This document shows, one piece after another, positions 1-8,523 of a DNA stretch of 64,000 nucleotides. Under the pieces are notes generated by a model, which was given only the letters and a program-made list of their open reading frames with translations, ran no database searches and had not been told where the DNA came from. A program made the position numbers and the translations under genes. Each line of letters starts with the position of its first letter. Position 1 is the stretch's first letter. This stretch comes from Paraburkholderia domus (GTDB lineage: Bacteria; Pseudomonadota; Gammaproteobacteria; Burkholderiales; Burkholderiaceae): positions 1 to 64,000 of the forward strand of contig NZ_CAJNAT010000011.1 of the NCBI RefSeq assembly GCF_905220705.1. Direction: 5' to 3'.

Positions 1-1
1 A

Positions 2-166
2 CAGGCGACCCGCCGCCCGGCCATGGACAACCCGCGACTCAACACTCCCGGGAGGTTCAACATCACACTAAACCCAACTGCAAATCTGTCCGTTGAACCG
101 GGTCAATCTCAAACGGCACCGTGCTCGACAGCATCGAGAACGTTGGTCCCGACGAACGCGGAATGA
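2..166 (+). CDS. 3' end of an unidentified gene, fused into the PAAR repeat
   Basis: A frame open from the left edge runs through about position 110 with a plausible protein-like composition (it includes the stretch NITLNPTANLSVEPG) and then continues out of frame through the start of the first PAAR repeat to a TGA at 164-166. The similarity to the other PAAR copies starts abruptly near position 111. This looks like the tail of a neighbouring gene, perhaps a VgrG carboxy-terminal extension given the PAAR context, joined to the repeat by recombination. The VgrG idea is a guess from context; nothing in the visible residues is diagnostic. Confidence 0.25.
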   Translation, partial: QATRRPAMDNPRLNTPGRFNITLNPTANLSVEPGQSQTAPCSTASRTLVPTNAE

Positions 167-759
167 GTTACATCGGAGCACGCGTGCAGTGCCCCGCCTG
201 TGGCTCCATCGGTCACATTGTCGCGAATGGTCTGCGTGCCGAGGATGACGCCATGGACGGCAAGCTGCTTGCGCTGGAGGGCGACTTCTGTCGCTGTGGC
301 TGCAACCCGCCGCCGATGCTGATTGCCTCCCAGCACGCTGGATTTACTCCGCATGTTTCGAATCACCTGTTTCCATTTGTTCTGCGGGCGGATACGTCGT
401 CATGGGGGGATGGGCAGAAATGGCAGGATGACCAGGGGGACGTACATGATTATCCAATGGCGAATGTCGAAGCGCATGAGTGCGGCCATTATTTCAATTT
501 TCCCGATGAATATTTCGATCAGGGTGGCTGGCTTCACGAAGCCTATATCAAGGATGAGCAGATCGATTTTTCGCTGGTCGATGCGAAGGCGGAAACCCTG
601 ATGTGGCAAGGGCGTTCGCAGAAAAACCTGATGGGCTATGGCGCCAACCTGCCGTTGCAGAATGGTCGCGCGACTATCAAGCCATATTACCTGGAATATG
701 TGCGGCGTCAGTTTTCACTTGCGACGAACAAGTTGTGGAGGATCGGCTATGACGCGTAG
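121..759 (+). CDS. PAAR-metallopeptidase T6SS effector, copy 1 (5'-truncated)
   Basis: A 212-residue PAAR-like amino-terminal half (Cys pairs in CPACGSIGH and CRCGCNPPP) is followed by a toxin-like half with a zinc-metallopeptidase signature HECGHYFNFPDEY at about residues 119-131. PAAR proteins cap the T6SS VgrG spike, so a fused carboxy-terminal domain is normally the delivered effector. Compared with copy 2 it lacks the first 18 codons; there is an in-frame TGA at 94-96 and no ATG, leaving only GTG at 121 as a possible start with no clear ribosome site. It may be poorly expressed or dead. Its end overlaps the next gene by 11 bp, exactly as in copy 2. The substrate of the peptidase is unknown. 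Confidence 0.75.
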   Translation: MLDSIENVGPDERGMSYIGARVQCPACGSIGHIVANGLRAEDDAMDGKLLALEGDFCRCGCNPPPMLIASQHAGFTPHVSNHLFPFVLRADTSSWGDGQKWQDDQGDVHDYPMANVEAHECGHYFNFPDEYFDQGGWLHEAYIKDEQIDFSLVDAKAETLMWQGRSQKNLMGYGANLPLQNGRATIKPYYLEYVRRQFSLATNKLWRIGYDA

Positions 760-2176
760 CCCCTGGATCAAATTATTGGGTCGAGCGGCCCTGTTGTGCT
801 TCGCGCTTGGGAGCAATGTCCATGCTGAGGCTGTGAACCCGGAGAATCAGACAATGCAATTTAGCTACACGACAAATGGCGGTGCAGATGGCAGCATCAA
901 TAAATATGGAAACAACGAAGTATCCGTTTCGGGGGATGTGCTTCGGGTACAGATTGGTGATTCTGACGGAAACAGGAATATCAGCGGTGTTGGGATATAT
1001 GAATTGAAGTTGCAAGGCGAAAACCTGGAGTCGGCCAGGAAGTTTGCTCAGTTGCTGTGTTCTCAGAAAGACCCAAAAAGTGATTGGCCAACCTACGATC
1101 TTTATGTCGCAAAATGTAATGATGGGATGAGAAGCAGCTTCGCGAGAGATTTTAGCCGTACCATTGGGCGACAAATCCTCCTGCTGATGGATTCGTTAAC
1201 AAATGCGGCGGTTCAGGATGGACGGAAGCTTGTAAAACTTGATGTTTCACTTGTTTCAATTGAGCGTGCCAAGGATGGATTCCTGGTTTCCGTCAGATTT
1301 GTCAATAGCGGAGACCACCCGATCAAGTTTAAGACACCCGATAAGTGGGATGCTAGAGTTGGCAAGTATATGGATATTTTGGGTGTAAATGGTTCGCAGG
1401 TTAATTCGCGGAAAGATAAATTCGCCCTTGCGCTAGCCGGCCAGCCTCTTGTCGACTCAGCACAATTTCCTGATGGGGAGATAAATCTTGCGGCACACAG
1501 CTCCGTAGTGTTCAAGTTAAGGACTAAATCCATCGAAAAATTTGCCGCTGGCGAATACGATTTAAATGCTGGTGCATTCATGAACATGGAGGTCATTGGA
1601 ATCCAGTCGAGTCTTGTGCGCGTCGATTTCCATTCGGACTACAAGAATCCGACCCGCGTGACATTCGACCGAGACTATCCTTCGACGCCGCAGGAGCGCG
1701 AGCAGTGGGAGGCGACGCACCGCGCCAGCATGTCGTTCCAGCCGATCAATCCTGGTGAGACGTTCGCCGAGGGAGGCCTGTACCGTGCTGTGCGGCTGGC
1801 AGACAACGGTGCCTATCGCAGCCTGCAGCTTGTGCCGTTCAAGGTCGGTGACGTTGCTACGAGGGACAACGTAAAAATGCTGATGGCGTCCGCCAGCGGC
1901 ACTGAACTCAACGGGCCGGTGCAATGGGTATGGGAGGGCAGCGCGCCAACGCCCGTCAAGCAGTGGTCATTCGACATCACTGAAGGCACCGAACACTTCT
2001 GCAAGGCAGGAACCGTTTGCCCACGTAGTGGCCGCTGGCTTGCATGTGCCCACTCGGGCAGTTTCTCCACCGCCGGGTCGTATCGCTACGACCTCGCGGG
2101 CATCGTTACCCTGCGTCACGGACAGGGCATGCCCGTCAGAAACGACGGAGCCGATTGGGAGTGGCTGGGGGTATGA
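749..2176 (+). CDS. Putative periplasmic immunity protein, copy 1
   Basis: A 475-residue protein with a cleavable signal peptide (hydrophobic stretch ending near VHA-EA, about residue 27), so it probably acts in the periplasm. I do not recognise a named family. It overlaps the effector gene by 11 bp (ATG inside the last codons), which is the usual arrangement for a translationally coupled effector-immunity pair, and the same pairing recurs in copies 2 and 3. The first ~80 and last ~180 residues are nearly identical among the three copies while the middle (about residues 100-290) diverges. The gene is visibly more A+T-rich than its neighbours, suggesting transfer. Immunity function is inferred from position and export only. 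Confidence 0.7.
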   Translation: MTRSPWIKLLGRAALLCFALGSNVHAEAVNPENQTMQFSYTTNGGADGSINKYGNNEVSVSGDVLRVQIGDSDGNRNISGVGIYELKLQGENLESARKFAQLLCSQKDPKSDWPTYDLYVAKCNDGMRSSFARDFSRTIGRQILLLMDSLTNAAVQDGRKLVKLDVSLVSIERAKDGFLVSVRFVNSGDHPIKFKTPDKWDARVGKYMDILGVNGSQVNSRKDKFALALAGQPLVDSAQFPDGEINLAAHSSVVFKLRTKSIEKFAAGEYDLNAGAFMNMEVIGIQSSLVRVDFHSDYKNPTRVTFDRDYPSTPQEREQWEATHRASMSFQPINPGETFAEGGLYRAVRLADNGAYRSLQLVPFKVGDVATRDNVKMLMASASGTELNGPVQWVWEGSAPTPVKQWSFDITEGTEHFCKAGTVCPRSGRWLACAHSGSFSTAGSYRYDLAGIVTLRHGQGMPVRNDGADWEWLGV

Positions 2177-2177
2177 C

Positions 2178-2870
2178 ATGAGCGAGCGCGCCTGCATTCT
2201 CCGGTTGGACCGTGCTACGGCGACCGGCACCGTGCTTGACGGTATAGAGAACGTTGGTCCCGACGAACGCGGAATGAGTTACATCGGAGCACGCGTGCAG
2301 TGCCCCGCCTGTGGCTCCATCGGTCACATTGTCGCGAATGGTCTGCGTGCCGAGGATGACGCCATGGACGGCAAGCTGCCTGCGCTGGAGGGCGACTTCT
2401 GTCGCTGTGGCTGCAACCCGCCGCCGATGCTGATTGCCTCCCAGCACGCTGGATTTACTCCGCATGTTTCGAATCACCTGTTTCCATTTGTTCTTCGGGC
2501 GGATACGTCGTCATGGGGGGAGGGGCAGAAATGGCTGGATGACAAGGGGGACATACATGATTATCCAATGGCGAATGTCGAAGCGCATGAGTGCGGCCAT
2601 TATTTCAATTTTCCCGATGAATATTTCGATCAGGGTGGCTGGCTTCACGAATCCTATATCAAGGATGAGCAGATCGATTTTTCACTGGTCGATGCGAAGG
2701 CGGAAACCCTGGTGTGGCAAGGGCGTTCGCAGAAAAACCTGATGGGCTATGGTGCCAACCTGCCGTTGCAGAATGGTCGCGCGACTATCAAGCCATATTA
2801 CCGGGAATATGTGCGGCGTCAGTTTTCGCTTGCGACAAAAAAATTGTGGAGGGTTGGCTATGATTCGTAA
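2178..2870 (+). CDS. PAAR-metallopeptidase T6SS effector, copy 2 (intact)
   Basis: The only full-length member of the array, 230 residues. Residues 1-90 form the PAAR-like tip domain with its Cys clusters; residues 100-230 carry HECGH at 137-141 followed by DE at 147-148, a zinc-metallopeptidase arrangement (HExxH plus a downstream acidic ligand). No signal peptide, as expected for T6SS cargo. ATG at 2178 lies one base after the stop of immunity copy 1, and its own 3' end overlaps immunity copy 2 by 11 bp, so the whole array reads as one operon. Known of the family: PAAR effectors are loaded on VgrG and injected into neighbouring cells. Inferred: a secreted immunity partner implies a target in the periplasm. 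Confidence 0.8.
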   Translation: MSERACILRLDRATATGTVLDGIENVGPDERGMSYIGARVQCPACGSIGHIVANGLRAEDDAMDGKLPALEGDFCRCGCNPPPMLIASQHAGFTPHVSNHLFPFVLRADTSSWGEGQKWLDDKGDIHDYPMANVEAHECGHYFNFPDEYFDQGGWLHESYIKDEQIDFSLVDAKAETLVWQGRSQKNLMGYGANLPLQNGRATIKPYYREYVRRQFSLATKKLWRVGYDS

Positions 2871-4287
2871 TTCATGGATCAGGCATTTTTGGCATGCGGC
2901 CCTCGCCTTGTTTGTGCTTGGAAGCAACGCACACGCTGAGACTGTAAACGCGGAGAATCGATCGATGCGATTTAGCTACACGACAAATGGGGCTGCGGAT
3001 GGCAGTATCAATAAATATGGGAACAATGCAATATCAGTTCTGGGTGATACTTTACGCGTTCAAATTGGTGACTCCTCATTGGATCGAAATATCAATGGTG
3101 TCGGTATATATGAGTTAAAACTGATAAACCAGAATCTGGAAGATGCCAGGAAACTTGCGGAATTGCTGTGCTCTCCAAAGGACCCGGCAAGCGACGTGCC
3201 GATCCCTGATCTTTACACAGCGAAATGTGGTGGGGAGATGAGAAGCAGTTACATAAGAGACTTTAGTCGCGATGTCGCAAGCAAAATTGCTGATCTGGTG
3301 GACTCGTTAACAAATGCGGGGATTCAGGAAGGGCGAAAGCTTGTGAAACTCGATGTTTCACTTGTTTCAATTGAGCGTGCCAAGAATGGATTTCTGGTGT
3401 CCGTCAGGTTTATCAATAGCGGAGACCACCCGATCAAGTTCAGGACGCCTGATAAGTGGGATACCAGGATTGGCAAGGATATGGATATCTTGGGTGTAAA
3501 CGGCTACCAAACTGGATCACATGATTCTAAATTTGGTCTTGGGTTGGCGGGTAAGCTGCTCGAAAATCCGGTCGGGTTTCCTGATGGAAAGGTCACTCTT
3601 GCGCCGCATAGTTCGGTGACTTTTAAGATGAAAACAACATCCGTCAGTAAATTTGTCGCGGGTAGCTATGATCTCAATGTTGGCGTGTTCATGAACATGG
3701 AAGTCATCGGGACCCAATCGAGTCTGGTGCGTGTCGATTTCCATTCTGACTACAAGAACCCGACCCGCGTGACCTTCGACCGCGACTACCCCTCGACTCC
3801 GCAGGAGCGCGAGCAGTGGGAAGCGTACCAGCGGACTCGCTTGTCGTATTTCCCGGTCAATCCTGGCGAGAAGTTTGCCGAGGACGGTCTGTATCGCGCG
3901 GTGCGCACGACAGGCAGCGGTGCCTATCGCAGCCTGCAGCTCGTGCCATTCAAGGCCGGGGACGTTGCTACGAGGGACAACGTAAAAATGCTGATGGCGT
4001 CCGCCAGCGGTACGGAGTTTGATGGGCCGGTGCAATGGGTATGGGAGGGCAGCGCGCCAACGCCCGTCAAGCAATACTCGTTCGACATCACTGAAGGCAC
4101 CGAACAGGTCTGCCAGGCAGGGACCGTTTGCCCACGTAGTGGCCGCTGGCTTGCACGTGTCCACTCGGGCAGTTTCTCCACCGCCGGGTCGTATCGCTAC
4201 GACCTCGCGGGCATCGTCACCCTGCGTCACGGACAGAGCATGCCCGTCAGAAACGACGGAGCCGATTGGGAGTGGCTGGGGGTATGA
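2860..4287 (+). CDS. Putative periplasmic immunity protein, copy 2
   Basis: 475 residues, same length as copy 1, with a signal peptide ending near AHA-ET. The amino-terminal sequence differs more from copies 1 and 3 than those differ from each other, and the middle third is clearly diverged, while the carboxy-terminal part is close to identical in all three. It is coupled to the intact effector by an 11-bp overlap and is therefore the cognate immunity candidate for the only complete toxin in the array. No enzymatic motif is visible. Confidence 0.7.
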   Translation: MIRNSWIRHFWHAALALFVLGSNAHAETVNAENRSMRFSYTTNGAADGSINKYGNNAISVLGDTLRVQIGDSSLDRNINGVGIYELKLINQNLEDARKLAELLCSPKDPASDVPIPDLYTAKCGGEMRSSYIRDFSRDVASKIADLVDSLTNAGIQEGRKLVKLDVSLVSIERAKNGFLVSVRFINSGDHPIKFRTPDKWDTRIGKDMDILGVNGYQTGSHDSKFGLGLAGKLLENPVGFPDGKVTLAPHSSVTFKMKTTSVSKFVAGSYDLNVGVFMNMEVIGTQSSLVRVDFHSDYKNPTRVTFDRDYPSTPQEREQWEAYQRTRLSYFPVNPGEKFAEDGLYRAVRTTGSGAYRSLQLVPFKAGDVATRDNVKMLMASASGTEFDGPVQWVWEGSAPTPVKQYSFDITEGTEQVCQAGTVCPRSGRWLARVHSGSFSTAGSYRYDLAGIVTLRHGQSMPVRNDGADWEWLGV

Positions 4288-4288
4288 C

Positions 4289-4710
4289 ATGAGCGAGCGC
4301 GCCTGCATTCTCCGATTGGACCGCACTACCGCAAACGGCACCGTGCTTGACGGTATAGAGAACGTTGGTCCCGACGAACGCGGAATGATTTACATCGGGG
4401 CTCGCGTGCAGTGCCCCGCCTGTTGCTCCATCGGTCACATTGTCGCGAATTTCCCGATGAGTATTTCGATCTGGATGGTTGGCTTCACGAATCCCATATC
4501 AAGGATGAGCAGATCGATTTTTCGCTGGTCGATGCGAAGGCGGAAACCCTGGAGTGGCAAGGGCGTTCGCAGAAAAACCTGATGGGCTATGGTGTCAACC
4601 TGCCGTTGCAGAATGGTCGCGCGACCATCAAGCCTTATTACCTTGAATATGTGCGGCGCCAGTTTTCGCTCGCGACGAACAAGTTGTGGAGGATCGGCTA
4701 TGACGCGTAG
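4289..4710 (+). pseudogene. PAAR-metallopeptidase copy 3, broken by a 271-bp deletion
   Basis: It starts like copy 2 (ATG at 4289, one base after the preceding stop) and matches it through the residues GHIVAN. The sequence then jumps to the part that in copy 2 begins at 2611. Aligned to copy 2, bases equivalent to 2340-2610 (271 bp) are absent, which removes half of the PAAR domain and the HECGH motif and shifts the frame. The remaining carboxy-terminal coding sequence survives in another frame to the TAG at 4710. The gene spacing confirms the size: immunity starts are 2,111 bp apart for copies 1-2 but 1,840 bp for copies 2-3. Confidence 0.85.
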
Positions 4711-6118
4711 CCCCTGGATCAAATTATTGGGTCGAGCGGCCCTGTTGTGCTTCGCGTTTGGGAGCAATGTCCATGCTGAGGCTGTGAACCCGGAGAATCA
4801 GACAATGCAATTTAGCTACACGACAAATGGCGGTGCAGATGGCAGCATCAATAAATATGGAAACAACGAAGTATCCGTTTCGGGGGATGTGCTTCGGGTA
4901 CAGATTGGTGATTCTGACGGAAACAGGAATATCAGCGGTGTTGGGATATATGAGCTGAAGCTGAACGGTGAAAATCTGGAATCCGCCAGGCAGATGGCCG
5001 AACTGCTCTGTTCTCCGAAAGACCCCAAAAGCGATGTGACGCTGCCTGATCTTTACATTGCGAAGTGTGGCGAAGAGATGCGGAGCAGTTATATGACGGA
5101 TTTCAGCCGCCCGGTTGCGATCAAGATAGGCGATCTGGTGGACAAGCTTACCAATTCAGGGATTCTGGATGGCCGGAAAATCGTGAAACTCGACGTTTCA
5201 CTGGTATCGATTGATCGCGAAAAGGATGGTTTTCTGGTGTCCGTCAGATTCACGAATGGCGGCGACTACCAGATCAGGTTCAAGACGCCCGATAAGTGGG
5301 ACGCCAGAATGGGTAAGGACAGCTTGGGTATAAGTGACACGAAGAGCGGCTTCTCCGCAAAATTCGGCCTTGGTCTGGCTGGGCAGACTCTAGTCGATCC
5401 GGCACAGTTTCCTGGTGGCGAGGTCAATCTTGCACCGCATAGTGCCGTGGTTTTGAAGATGAAAACGAACAAGATCGATAAATTCTCGGCAGGGAGCTAC
5501 GATTTATATGCCGGTGCATTTATGAGTATGGGAGTCACCGGAATCCAGTCCAGTCTGCTCTATGTTGATTTCCACTCGGACTACAAGAACCCCACACGCG
5601 TGACCTTCGACCGCGATTATCCCTCGACACCAGAGGAACGCGAGCAGTGGGAGGCAACACATCGCCAGGATATGTCCTCGCGGCCGGTGACGCCTGGCGA
5701 GACGTTCGCCGAGGACGGCCTGTACCGTGCTGTGCGGCTGGCAGACAACGGTGCCTATCGCAGCCTGCAGCTCGTGCCGTTCAAGGTCGGTGACGTTGCT
5801 ACGAAGGACAACGTAAAAATGCTGATGGCGTCCGCCAGCGGCACTGAACTCAACGGGCCGGTGCAATGGGTATGGGAGGGCAGCGCGCCAACGCCCGTCA
5901 AGCAGTGGTCGTTCCACATCACTGAAGGCACCGAACACGTCTGCCAGGCAGGGACCGTTTGCCCACGTAGTGGCCGCTGGCTTGCACGTGTCCACTCGGG
6001 CAGTTTCTCCACCGCCGGGTCGTATCGCTACGACCTCGCGGGCATCGTTACCCTGCGTCACGGACAGAGCATGCCCGTCAGAAACGACGGAGCCGATTGG
6101 GAATGGCTGGGGATATGA
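4700..6118 (+). CDS. Putative periplasmic immunity protein, copy 3 (orphan)
   Basis: 472 residues with a signal peptide nearly identical to that of copy 1 (MTRSPWIKLLG start). It is three codons shorter than the other copies, with the difference in the variable middle region. Its toxin partner is dead, so it is an orphan immunity gene; keeping the frame open while the toxin has decayed fits selection for protection against relatives that still carry the toxin. The first ~90 codons match copy 1 better than copy 2 while the middle is distinct, pointing to mosaic exchange between repeats. Confidence 0.7.
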   Translation: MTRSPWIKLLGRAALLCFAFGSNVHAEAVNPENQTMQFSYTTNGGADGSINKYGNNEVSVSGDVLRVQIGDSDGNRNISGVGIYELKLNGENLESARQMAELLCSPKDPKSDVTLPDLYIAKCGEEMRSSYMTDFSRPVAIKIGDLVDKLTNSGILDGRKIVKLDVSLVSIDREKDGFLVSVRFTNGGDYQIRFKTPDKWDARMGKDSLGISDTKSGFSAKFGLGLAGQTLVDPAQFPGGEVNLAPHSAVVLKMKTNKIDKFSAGSYDLYAGAFMSMGVTGIQSSLLYVDFHSDYKNPTRVTFDRDYPSTPEEREQWEATHRQDMSSRPVTPGETFAEDGLYRAVRLADNGAYRSLQLVPFKVGDVATKDNVKMLMASASGTELNGPVQWVWEGSAPTPVKQWSFHITEGTEHVCQAGTVCPRSGRWLARVHSGSFSTAGSYRYDLAGIVTLRHGQSMPVRNDGADWEWLGI

Positions 6119-6119
6119 C

Positions 6120-6410
6120 ATGAGCGAACGCGCCTGCATTCTCCGGTTGGACCGCACTACAGCAAACGGCACCGTGCTCGACAGCATCGAGAACGTTGGC
6201 CCCGACGATCGCGGCATGAGTTACATCGGGGCACGCGTGCAGTGCCCCGCCTGTGGCTCCATCGGTCACGTTGTCCCAAATGGCCCGCGTGCCGAGGACG
6301 ACGGCCTGGACGGCAAGCTGCCTGCGCTGGAGGGCGACTTCTGCCGCTGTGGCTGCAGCCCGCCGCCGATGCTGATTGCCTCCCAGCGCGACTGGACGTA
6401 CGGAAGCTGA
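6120..6410 (+). CDS. Stand-alone PAAR protein, copy 4
   Basis: A 96-residue protein consisting only of the PAAR-like domain. It begins with the same residues as copy 2 and keeps the CPACGSIGH and CRCGC clusters, then ends seven residues after the domain in an unrelated tail. It carries no metallopeptidase part. The start, one base after the stop of immunity copy 3, is identical in layout to copies 2 and 3. It probably acts as the spike cap for the non-fused cargo encoded just downstream (12 bp away). Confidence 0.75.
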   Translation: MSERACILRLDRTTANGTVLDSIENVGPDDRGMSYIGARVQCPACGSIGHVVPNGPRAEDDGLDGKLPALEGDFCRCGCSPPPMLIASQRDWTYGS

Positions 6411-6422
6411 CACGGAGGAAGG

Positions 6423-7832
6423 ATGAGTTTTCGCTGGGACCAGGCGATACCAGATGAACGGGAGGCGGGAGAGCCTCCGCCCGTCTGGATCTATCTCGTG
6501 CTGTTCATCATCGTGGAGTGCGTTGCGCTGGCGCTTACCGTAGCTACGTGGCCGAAGGGCAAATCGGTGAATTCGATGGAATTTTTCCGGGGAGTCCTGC
6601 TGATCGGGCCGGTTTTCTGGGGGGCGATATGCGCATTCATTTATCACAGTGCCCACGGACTCTACGCCTTCGAGACAGCCGTTGTGAATCAGGAACGCTG
6701 GCGGCAGCGAAGGTCATGGCAGCAGCAAGGCCGCTGCGGCGTCGCCGTGCTGGACAGCGTGGTGCTCACGCCGGAACCGGAACTGGCCGAGCGCATGCTG
6801 GGCCTGGACGGTACGCCGCCACAGAATCCCGGCAAGGTCATGGCGCTCGACATGGATGAGACGGGGGCTGAATCCCGGCTGCATGCCGTGCTGGAAAAAC
6901 TGCTTGTGCCGCTCGCGCCGAAGCTGGCTGGGGCCATGCGCAGCGATTCGTTCCTGCTCATGATGCAGGGCGACCGGGATGAATCGTCCGACATCGTTCG
7001 CGCCGTATGGAAGAAGCTGGAATTGCCCGGAGCGCCGCGCATTGTCCGCATGAAGGCCATCACGGAGCCGAAGTTTGCGGAAAAGTGGTTCCCGGCCGAC
7101 AGCGATCCGTATTACCGGCTTGTACTGGCGTGGCATCTGAATGATGGCGGCCCCGATGTGCCGAAGGACTGCTCGGAGTTTGCCGTAGCGCTGCTGTTGG
7201 GCTCGCATCAGCTCATGTACAACCAGCGGGGCAAGCTCAAGGCACAGGCGTGGCTGCTGCGCGGGATTGCGACCGAAGCCGATCAGGCCGAGGATGCGCT
7301 GACGCTGCTGCTCAGGGCGGAGCAGGTCGAGACGAAACGCATCCGCAGTTTCTGGCATAGCCGTCTGAAGGGCCTCGCGCAGCACGCAACCCTGGGCGCC
7401 GTTAGGGAAAGCGGTCTGGAGGTTTCCACGCATGCGCTCGACACGGCAATCGGCCCCCAGGCTCCGGTGTCGCGGTGGCTGCTGTATGCGCTCGCCGCCA
7501 GGATGGCGCACTTCGGACAGGGCGCTCAACTCGTGGCGTTACCAGGTGAAAAGGGTGTGGCGTTCAGTCTCGTCGCCAGGGAAGCGCAGCCGGTGAATCT
7601 GCCATGGAAGGACAGTTATGCGTATTCCATCATTCCATGTGCCGAGATTGTCCTGGTGTGCATGAGCGTGCTTGGCGTGCTGCTACTCGATGACAGCGTG
7701 AGCTGGAACGGACTGAAGACCGCGGGCGTTGTCATCGTGGTGGTCGGTATTGCGGGATTTTTCGCGCAGAGGTACTTCCGGTCCAGGATGCTTGCCGAAG
7801 AAGTCTGGCGCGTGTGCCACGAAGGTTCATGA
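6423..7832 (+). CDS. Four-helix membrane protein downstream of PAAR, unknown function
   Basis: 469 residues, with a strong ribosome site (GAGGAAGG directly before ATG). Two hydrophobic segments lie near the amino end (about residues 22-42 and 60-80) and two near the carboxy end (about 405-425 and 430-450). Between them is a ~320-residue soluble part. I do not recognise the family. Its place 12 bp after a PAAR-only gene and in front of a small membrane protein suggests either a membrane-acting T6SS cargo with the next gene as immunity, or an accessory protein. Base composition is more typical of the host than the immunity repeats. Confidence 0.6.
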   Translation: MSFRWDQAIPDEREAGEPPPVWIYLVLFIIVECVALALTVATWPKGKSVNSMEFFRGVLLIGPVFWGAICAFIYHSAHGLYAFETAVVNQERWRQRRSWQQQGRCGVAVLDSVVLTPEPELAERMLGLDGTPPQNPGKVMALDMDETGAESRLHAVLEKLLVPLAPKLAGAMRSDSFLLMMQGDRDESSDIVRAVWKKLELPGAPRIVRMKAITEPKFAEKWFPADSDPYYRLVLAWHLNDGGPDVPKDCSEFAVALLLGSHQLMYNQRGKLKAQAWLLRGIATEADQAEDALTLLLRAEQVETKRIRSFWHSRLKGLAQHATLGAVRESGLEVSTHALDTAIGPQAPVSRWLLYALAARMAHFGQGAQLVALPGEKGVAFSLVAREAQPVNLPWKDSYAYSIIPCAEIVLVCMSVLGVLLLDDSVSWNGLKTAGVVIVVVGIAGFFAQRYFRSRMLAEEVWRVCHEGS

Positions 7833-8284
7833 TGCCCACACGAGATCTGCGGCGGATGCGCATTCTGCTGGTTCCGCCTTTCATCAGGTTCACCTGGGCA
7901 GGCATGTTCATAACGGCCATCTACACGAACGTGGTGGGATGGTTTGCCGCAAAGGACCTGGGTGATCCGGCATGGATACAGTACCCGCTGATCCTGCTGG
8001 GGTTCACGATGGGATTCATTGCGGATGACCTGTGGCGTCACTGGCAGGACGGTGTTGCCCATGCGCTGCACTTCGACGACTTCATTGACGGGGTATGTCC
8101 CGATACGGAACACGAAATCTGCGAAGCCGCGGTGTGGCGCTGGTACGTGAAGCAGGGCAGGCCGTGGTGGATCAGCCGGAACCGTGAACGCCCGCAGGTG
8201 CGCTTTGTCGATACGTGGCGGCGCATGGAAGCATATCAGCGGGCGATGAAGGCCGAAGAATTGCGACTCAGGAAGAGGTCATGA
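7829..8284 (+). CDS. Small two-helix membrane protein, partner of the upstream gene
   Basis: 151 residues, starting with ATG in a 4-bp ATGA overlap with the preceding stop, so translation is coupled. Two hydrophobic helices (about residues 12-35 and 48-68) are followed by a charged cytoplasmic-looking tail rich in Trp and Arg. No family was recognised. Coupling to the 469-residue membrane protein suggests a functional pair; effector/immunity is one possibility. Confidence 0.6.
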   Translation: MMPTRDLRRMRILLVPPFIRFTWAGMFITAIYTNVVGWFAAKDLGDPAWIQYPLILLGFTMGFIADDLWRHWQDGVAHALHFDDFIDGVCPDTEHEICEAAVWRWYVKQGRPWWISRNRERPQVRFVDTWRRMEAYQRAMKAEELRLRKRS

Positions 8285-8367
8285 GCATTCAACCGTTGAA
8301 CGGGATCAACCGCTTCATTGCGTTGTGCTGGCTTGGCCTGCTGGCGAAGATAACGACCGTCTGCTAG
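8281..8367 (+). CDS. 28-residue hydrophobic remnant or small protein
   Basis: ATG at 8281 overlaps the preceding TGA by 4 bp, and the frame runs 28 codons to TAG at 8365-8367 with one hydrophobic segment (FIALCWLGLLAKI). The coupling suggests it was once the third gene of this operon. It ends just before a transposase relic, so it is probably the 5' stub of a longer gene cut off by an insertion. Confidence 0.35.
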   Translation: MSIQPLNGINRFIALCWLGLLAKITTVC

Positions 8368-8382
8368 CTCGTATCGGAAGAC

Positions 8383-8523
8383 ATGTCGTTGAAAGTCTGT
8401 ACATGGAGATGCCCGGAATACAGGTCAATCCACGATCGCGACATCGACGCTGCGCTTAATGTTCGGGCCGCCGGGCTTGCGATGTCAGCCCACGTGGAAA
8501 GCGTAGGTCCCATGTCCCTTTGA
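8383..8523 (+). pseudogene. Carboxy-terminal relic of a TnpB (IS200/IS605-type) gene
   Basis: 46 codons resemble the conserved end of TnpB: an opening like MSLKV, a zinc-ribbon piece (WRCPEY) with one of the paired cysteines lost, then the nuclease signature HDRDIDAALNVRAAG and the typical short tail. Nothing else of the element remains, and no terminal hairpins were found. The conserved RD-x-N/D-AA motif makes the identification reasonable although the piece is short. Confidence 0.7.

Larger units (their letters stand above)
111..6410 (+). repeat. Tandem array of PAAR/immunity cassettes, unit 2,111 bp
   Basis: Successive cassettes start at about 111 (truncated), 2178, 4289 and 6120. Distances between corresponding starts are 2,111 bp (immunity 749 to 2860, effector 2178 to 4289), 1,840 bp (2860 to 4700) and 1,831 bp (4289 to 6120). 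The short values equal the unit minus the 271-bp toxin deletion, and minus a further 9 bp in the last immunity gene. Long stretches of PAAR and of the immunity 3' part are nearly identical, so unequal crossing-over should be frequent here. Confidence 0.85.
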
